Positions 60,579 to 64,000 of a DNA stretch of 64,000 bases are shown piece after piece. The stretch's first letter is position 1. Each line of letters starts with the position of its first letter. The notes under the pieces are model-generated. The model searched no databases, was not told the DNA's origin, and saw only the letters and a list, made by a program, of their open reading frames with translations. The translations under genes were made by a program, and so were the position numbers. The stretch covers positions 57,502 through 121,501 of the forward strand of contig NZ_JAQMWP010000026.1 of NCBI RefSeq assembly GCF_030403745.1, read 5' to 3'. Source of the DNA: Streptomyces sp. S.PB5. Its GTDB lineage: Bacteria > Actinomycetota > Actinomycetes > Streptomycetales > Streptomycetaceae.

Positions 60579-60879
60579 ACCCGATCGGGCCGTCGCTCAA
60601 CGTCGAGCTGGGCGGCCTCAATCCGCTCCGGACTCCCCGAGGCAGGCGTCACGGATCACGGAAACCACCACGGAACGTTCCGGAAATCGCTCCGCCGACC
60701 GCAGTCAGGCCGGCCTTCTTCGCGAGCTCCTTACACTCCGTGCCCGCCGCTCGTAGGCAGACGAAGCGGTGGTCCACCGGATCGGGGGTCCCATACATGG
60801 CCGAGGGCCGGTCGGGCCCGACCACACCCCGGCCATGGCAGCCCGGCGCGCCTGTTGCCGGATTGTGAGCGGTGGTCGG
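60198..60879. repeat. CCCGACCAC repeats
   Basis: CCGACCACG at 60198-60206; CCCGACCACG at 60211-60220, 60264-60273 and 60276-60285; CCCGACCACA at 60817-60826; inverted GTGGTCGGG at 60871-60879. The first four have a tight spacing. They may be iteron-type protein-binding sites on either side of the TGCGCA cluster. Confidence 0.5.
60511..60534. repeat. Perfect 9-bp inverted repeat with two TGCGCA
   Basis: CGTTGCGCA (60511-60519), loop GCCGCG, TGCGCAACG (60526-60534). Both arms contain the clustered hexamer. It could fold as a hairpin such as a nick-region stem. Confidence 0.6.
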
Positions 60880-61033
60880 GGGTTGTGGCCGTCGTCCTGG
60901 TTGGCGCTGGCGGGTGAGCTGCCTGCATGGATCTCACGCACGCCGCCTGGTCCGCAGGTACTAGCCGTTCCACTTCCGCGCGCGGCGGCTGCTGTTGCGT
61001 CTGCCGCGCGAACAGCGCGCTCACTGATAGGCG

Positions 61034-62470
61034 ATGACCGGAGGCCGGATCCGCCGTGGTGCGATGGCGGGGGATCAGTTCACGCAGATCGCCAACGGTC
61101 TGTTCCGCGACAGCCGTCTGTCCTACCGGGCGAAAGGCATCTTCGGATACATCAGCACCCACCGGGACGGCTGGCAGGTGACCATCGCCGGACTGGTCGG
61201 CTCCGGGACCGACGGCCGGGACGCGGTGCGCAGCGGGCTGCAGGAACTTGAGGCCCACGGCTATCTGATCCGCGAACGCCGGCGGCGGCCGAACGGCACG
61301 CTCGGCGAGATCGTCTATTCGATCACCGATCACCCCGCCTGCGCTGACGCCCTCCTGGCGGACGCCGGCACAGCGCTCCATGCAACAGCGGCCCCCGTGG
61401 GCGGCCGGGGCGATTACGGCAAGGGGATCCGCCGCGGCGTGATGGCCGGTGACCAGTTCACCCAGATCGCCAACGACTTGTTCCGCGATGCCCGGATGTC
61501 CTTCAAGGCCAAGGGACTGTTCGGACTGATCAGTACCCATCGTGAGGGCTGGCGGATGACGGTTGCGGACCTGGCCCGCCGCGGCCGCGAGGGCGTGGAT
61601 GCGGTGACGAGCGAGCTGGCGGAGCTCGAGGGCGGCGGTTTCCTGCAGCGGGAGCGCGCCCGTAACCCGGACGGCACTCTCGGTTCGGCCACATATGTCA
61701 TCACCGACCTGCCCGCCCTGCAAAACCCCAGCTCGCAGCCAGAGTCGGAAAATCCAGGACTGGATAACCCTACGTTGGCTGATCGCCCTACAAAGAACAC
61801 CATCGTTAAGAAGACCAACAAGCAGAACACCAACCCCGTCCCTCCGTGCGCCCGCGGCGAGCGCACGCACGGACCGGGGGCTGCATCGCCGAAGGGGACG
61901 GCCGCGTCGGCGCCGCAGGATCTGGATCCCGGCACCCGGCTGCTGCTGTCGATCGGCTCGGCCCATCCCGAACTGCTGCTGCAGGAAAAGGCCCTGCACG
62001 ACCAGGGCCGGGTCATGACCGCGATGCTCGACGCCGGCTGGAGCCCGGAGCAGCTGCGCCACGTCATCACCAGCCGACCGCTGCCCAGCCAGATCCGCAC
62101 CTCCGTCGACGCGATCGTCGCCGCCCGGCTGCGCTCCGCCCAGCTCTACCCGCCACCCGCCCCGGGTGTCGACGACGCCGGCGCCTTCGGCCCGGGCGAG
62201 GCTTTCTGGCCGGAGCGTTCCACGGCGTCGTCAGCTGACCGCACGGTCGACGAGGCACTCACCTACCGGGCCCTCGTCGAGTGTTCGGGCTGCGGCAGGC
62301 CCGGCACCGCCCCCGGCGAGGACCTCTGCCCGGCGTGCCTGGGCTGGCCGCTGTGCCGCACCTGTCCCGGCCCCACGCCCCGGCGCGCGCACCCCGACAA
62401 CGACGGCTGCTGCTCTACCTGCGCCTCCGCCCTGACCGCGACCGGCTTTCTGGAAGCGAGCACGTCATGA
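61034..62470 (+). CDS. Replication-type protein: tandem HTH duplication and C-terminal zinc ribbon
   Basis: About 478 residues; ATG at 61034, with an in-frame ATG 30 bases on. Residues about 6-100 and 132-225 are near-identical copies: IRRGAMAGDQFTQIANGLFR and IRRGVMAGDQFTQIANDLFR, offset 126 residues, each followed by AKGxFGxISTHRxGWxxT and GxxAVxxxLxELExxGxL, winged-helix modules. A basic linker follows, then a third domain (about 290-370) and a zinc-ribbon-like tail with nine Cys (CSGCGR, CPACLGW, CRTCPG, CCSTC). It looks like a plasmid or ICE replication or origin-binding protein. Next to the repeat-rich region it may bind those repeats. Its stop overlaps the next start. Confidence 0.72.
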   Translation: MTGGRIRRGAMAGDQFTQIANGLFRDSRLSYRAKGIFGYISTHRDGWQVTIAGLVGSGTDGRDAVRSGLQELEAHGYLIRERRRRPNGTLGEIVYSITDHPACADALLADAGTALHATAAPVGGRGDYGKGIRRGVMAGDQFTQIANDLFRDARMSFKAKGLFGLISTHREGWRMTVADLARRGREGVDAVTSELAELEGGGFLQRERARNPDGTLGSATYVITDLPALQNPSSQPESENPGLDNPTLADRPTKNTIVKKTNKQNTNPVPPCARGERTHGPGAASPKGTAASAPQDLDPGTRLLLSIGSAHPELLLQEKALHDQGRVMTAMLDAGWSPEQLRHVITSRPLPSQIRTSVDAIVAARLRSAQLYPPPAPGVDDAGAFGPGEAFWPERSTASSADRTVDEALTYRALVECSGCGRPGTAPGEDLCPACLGWPLCRTCPGPTPRRAHPDNDGCCSTCASALTATGFLEASTS

Positions 62471-63366
62471 CCGGCACGCTCCACCCGCCTCCGCGGACGG
62501 CACCCCAGCAGCCGCTGTGTCCCTTCGCCCGCAAGTTGCGGCGGTCGCAGGAAGCACAGTCCCGCGTGCTGCTGATCGCCCACGTCCGCCCTGCTCCCGC
62601 GCGCGGCAGCAGGTGTGAGCCCGCGCTGGTGGACGAGCGCACCGGCTGGGGGCGGCTGGCGCGGACGGTGCCCGGTGACGGGTCTGTGCCCGACCTTCCG
62701 CAGCAGATCGGCGTGTTCGCCCCGGGCACGTCGGTACTGCAGGGGCTGGCCGTGCGCCGGTTGATCCGGCGCCCCGCCCACCGTATCGCCCTGAGCAACG
62801 CCAGCCCCGCCTCACTGCGGTTGTCCACAGCGATGGCGGGGGCCATCAGCCTCGTCGCCGCCCTGTACACCCTGAACCACGGTGTTCCCTCCGACTTGGT
62901 GCTGCCGGCGATGCTGCTCGCCCCGCTCCTCACCGAGCACCTCTCCGACCGGCTCAACGACCGGGCCCGCGCACGCGTCCGCCGCGTCGAAGGCGACGCT
63001 GCCTGCCGATACCCGAAGCGCCTCGTCACTCTGCACGCCTCTCTCGTCCAAGCCGCCGGCAACGACGCTTACGAACTGCGCCGTTCGGCCGAGATTGGCC
63101 ATCACCTGCTGTGGGACGCAGCCGGCCTGCTCCAGGCCCACGACACCCGCACCGCCCCGGCTCATCGACCGGGAGCGGCTGATGGCCCAGCTCGCCGACC
63201 AAGTCGCCCAGATCCTGTACACGCACAACGAGTCGGCGGCCGGGCAGGCGACCCTGCCCCGCGGCGGCGACGGCCCGCTGGGCCCGCTCCCGCCCGGCTT
63301 CGAGCCAGCGGCCCAGCCCACCCATCATCCGCGACCGGCACTTCACCGCAGAAAGGATCCCGGCCC
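62467..63366 (+). pseudogene. Membrane protein gene with a probable frameshift
   Basis: ATG at 62467 overlaps the upstream stop (ATGA). The first about 230 codons encode a soluble start and two spans (SLRLSTAMAGAISLVAALYT and VLPAMLLAPLLTEHL). At 63151-63160 (ACCGCCCCGG) the G/C-at-third-position pattern moves to the +1 frame, giving LIDRERLMAQLADQVAQILY and THNESAAGQATLPRGGDG, clearly coding. The uncorrected frame continues as Arg/Pro-rich sequence into the next gene. One extra C in the run at 63155-63158 would explain it. No stop follows promptly in the shifted frame, so the true end is unclear. Function unknown. Confidence 0.5.
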
Positions 63367-63912
63367 ATGCCTCACAACCCGACCGACAGCCCAGCCCGTA
63401 CCACGGACGTCTACTTGCTCTTTGCGCACGAGCCGTACTACCCGGACACCGGCACCCAGGAGATCAACACCACCGTGGTGGCCGCCGCTACCCTGCTCCA
63501 CCCCCAGGTGTGCCAGCCCGACGGTGCCCGCATGCACGACCGCCTCACCCAGGGCCGCACGCCGGGCGAGATCATCCCGCTCTCCACGCTCACCCATGAA
63601 CTGGACGGAGGTGCAGGCTGGCCGCAGGTTGGTGACTGGGAGACAGTCACCACCGACCTCGTGCAGCTCGTCCGCACGGGGGAGTGCGACGCCCTCAGCC
63701 TCGGCCTTCCCGAGATCGGGCGCGCCCTCGTCTGCACCGGCCCGCACAGCCACATGCGGGCTGTGGACGCGGCCGGCCAGGTCATCACCTACGGGCCGAA
63801 GGAGCGCGCCGCCGTCCTGGCCGAGGTCGACCTGTTCCTCACCAGCCTCGTCACCGAGCAGGAGTTCTGGCCGGGCGACGGCCTGCTCCCGCCGCTCCAC
63901 CGACCCGCTTGA
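63367..63912 (+). CDS. Hypothetical protein of mobile element
   Basis: 181 residues from an ATG at 63367 with AAAGGA 10 bases upstream. Strong G/C third-position bias. Soluble alpha/beta character (DVYLLFAHEPYYPDTGTQEI, LTHELDGGAGWPQVGDWETV, GLPEIGRALVCTGPHSHMRA, KERAAVLAEVDLFLTSLVTE). No family recognised. It is in frame with the upstream gene but has its own start; both orientations of the end of the window (63913-64000) show nothing further. Confidence 0.6.
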   Translation: MPHNPTDSPARTTDVYLLFAHEPYYPDTGTQEINTTVVAAATLLHPQVCQPDGARMHDRLTQGRTPGEIIPLSTLTHELDGGAGWPQVGDWETVTTDLVQLVRTGECDALSLGLPEIGRALVCTGPHSHMRAVDAAGQVITYGPKERAAVLAEVDLFLTSLVTEQEFWPGDGLLPPLHRPA

Positions 63913-64000
63913 CGTGCTCCCTGGCCTAAAGTCCAGGGATTCCAGCCTGGGTCGTCTGACCCTTCCGGAGGCTTCCTGCTTCCACGCGCTGTGCGGGCAC

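Larger units (their letters stand above)
60131..61033. other. Non-coding region between divergent transfer and replication genes
   Basis: About 900 bases without a convincing gene. It holds an AGGTCAG...CTGACCT dyad (60143-60149/60161-60167), the CCCGACCAC repeats, nine of the TGCGCA hexamers, a 9-bp inverted repeat (60511-60534) and a 12-bp palindrome CGGAACGTTCCG (60671-60682). The layout suits an origin region. Confidence 0.6.

Noticed and set aside
60146..60652. Minus-strand frame of 168 codons in the repeat region
   Set aside because: Arg/Ala-rich composition dictated by the repeats, no ribosome site, no resemblance to a protein family.
60731..62062. Long minus-strand frame opposite the HTH-duplication gene
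   Set aside because: Antisense shadow; it even mirrors the duplication of the real gene.
1..64000. CRISPR arrays
   Set aside because: No array of regularly spaced direct repeats with unique spacers; the TGCGCA and CCCGACCAC repeats are irregularly spaced short sites.
1..64000. tRNA or rRNA genes and attachment sites
   Set aside because: No T-loop/cloverleaf pattern or rRNA sequence was recognised on reading, and no long direct repeat that could be att; a dedicated scan would be decisive.

Overview
The base composition (very high GC, G/C in nearly every third codon position), the GTG starts and the gene families present (ArsR-rhodanese fusions, Tad pilus genes, a replication-relaxation protein, STAND-TPR proteins) point to a Streptomyces or close actinomycete. 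The window looks like accessory DNA: chromosomal-type genes at the left, a large sulfur-metabolism island in the middle, a stretch of insertion-sequence debris and orphan genes, and a conjugative-type module filling the right half.

Left part (1-9253). The start of a response regulator, a small membrane protein, a polytopic acyltransferase-like membrane protein and an ABC exporter with clear terminators. From 5.3 to 9.3 kb the DNA is scarred: a collapsed cation/proton antiporter, an IS3 OrfA stump, an ISL3 transposase fragment and a LysR-like fragment surround three small proteins, two of which resemble orphan immunity proteins.

Sulfur island (9444-24385, all on the minus strand). It is bracketed by two ArsR-rhodanese fusion regulators. 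Between them are a PhnD/PhnC/PhnE-type ABC importer, a DsrE-like protein, a sulfide:quinone reductase-like flavoprotein, an MMPL exporter, a Tat-exported molybdopterin oxidoreductase with its Fe-S and NrfD membrane subunits, a TorD chaperone joined in frame to a mycoredoxin, and a cysteine desulfurase. A TusA-like carrier lies just outside, and a transsulfuration PLP enzyme follows on the other strand. My inference is uptake and reduction of a sulfur oxyanion or polysulfide, with rhodanese/DsrE/TusA sulfur handling and sulfane-sulfur sensing. Terminator hairpins and a dyad cluster split it into several transcription units.

Middle (26-34 kb). Two methyltransferases (one frameshifted), a P450 with a divergent TetR regulator and a repeated operator, then a STAND-like NTPase with Trp-rich TPRs divergent from a membrane coiled-coil protein. 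This pair is flanked by two related IS5-type sequences in the same orientation.

Right part (34164-63912). One minus-strand gene train (47014 to 34164), headed by a good sigma-70-type promoter, encodes a Tad/Flp pilus: SAF protein, TadZ, TadA, TadB, TadC, small pilin, TadE/TadG-like pseudopilins, secreted and lipid-anchored proteins, and a large LysM-BTAD membrane protein. A second minus-strand train (60130 to 47163), with almost every gene overlapping its neighbour by 4 bases, encodes a type IV secretion/conjugation apparatus: VirB8/TcpC-like, small membrane proteins, VirB4 ATPase, VirB6-like, transglycosylase/NlpC-P60, VirD4-like coupling ATPase and a replication-relaxation protein. A roughly 0.9 kb non-coding region full of TGCGCA and CCCGACCAC repeats separates it from a plus-strand gene with a tandemly duplicated HTH module and a zinc-ribbon tail, a plausible replication protein. 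No integrase or classical relaxase lies in the window, so the element (integrative or plasmid) probably continues to the right.
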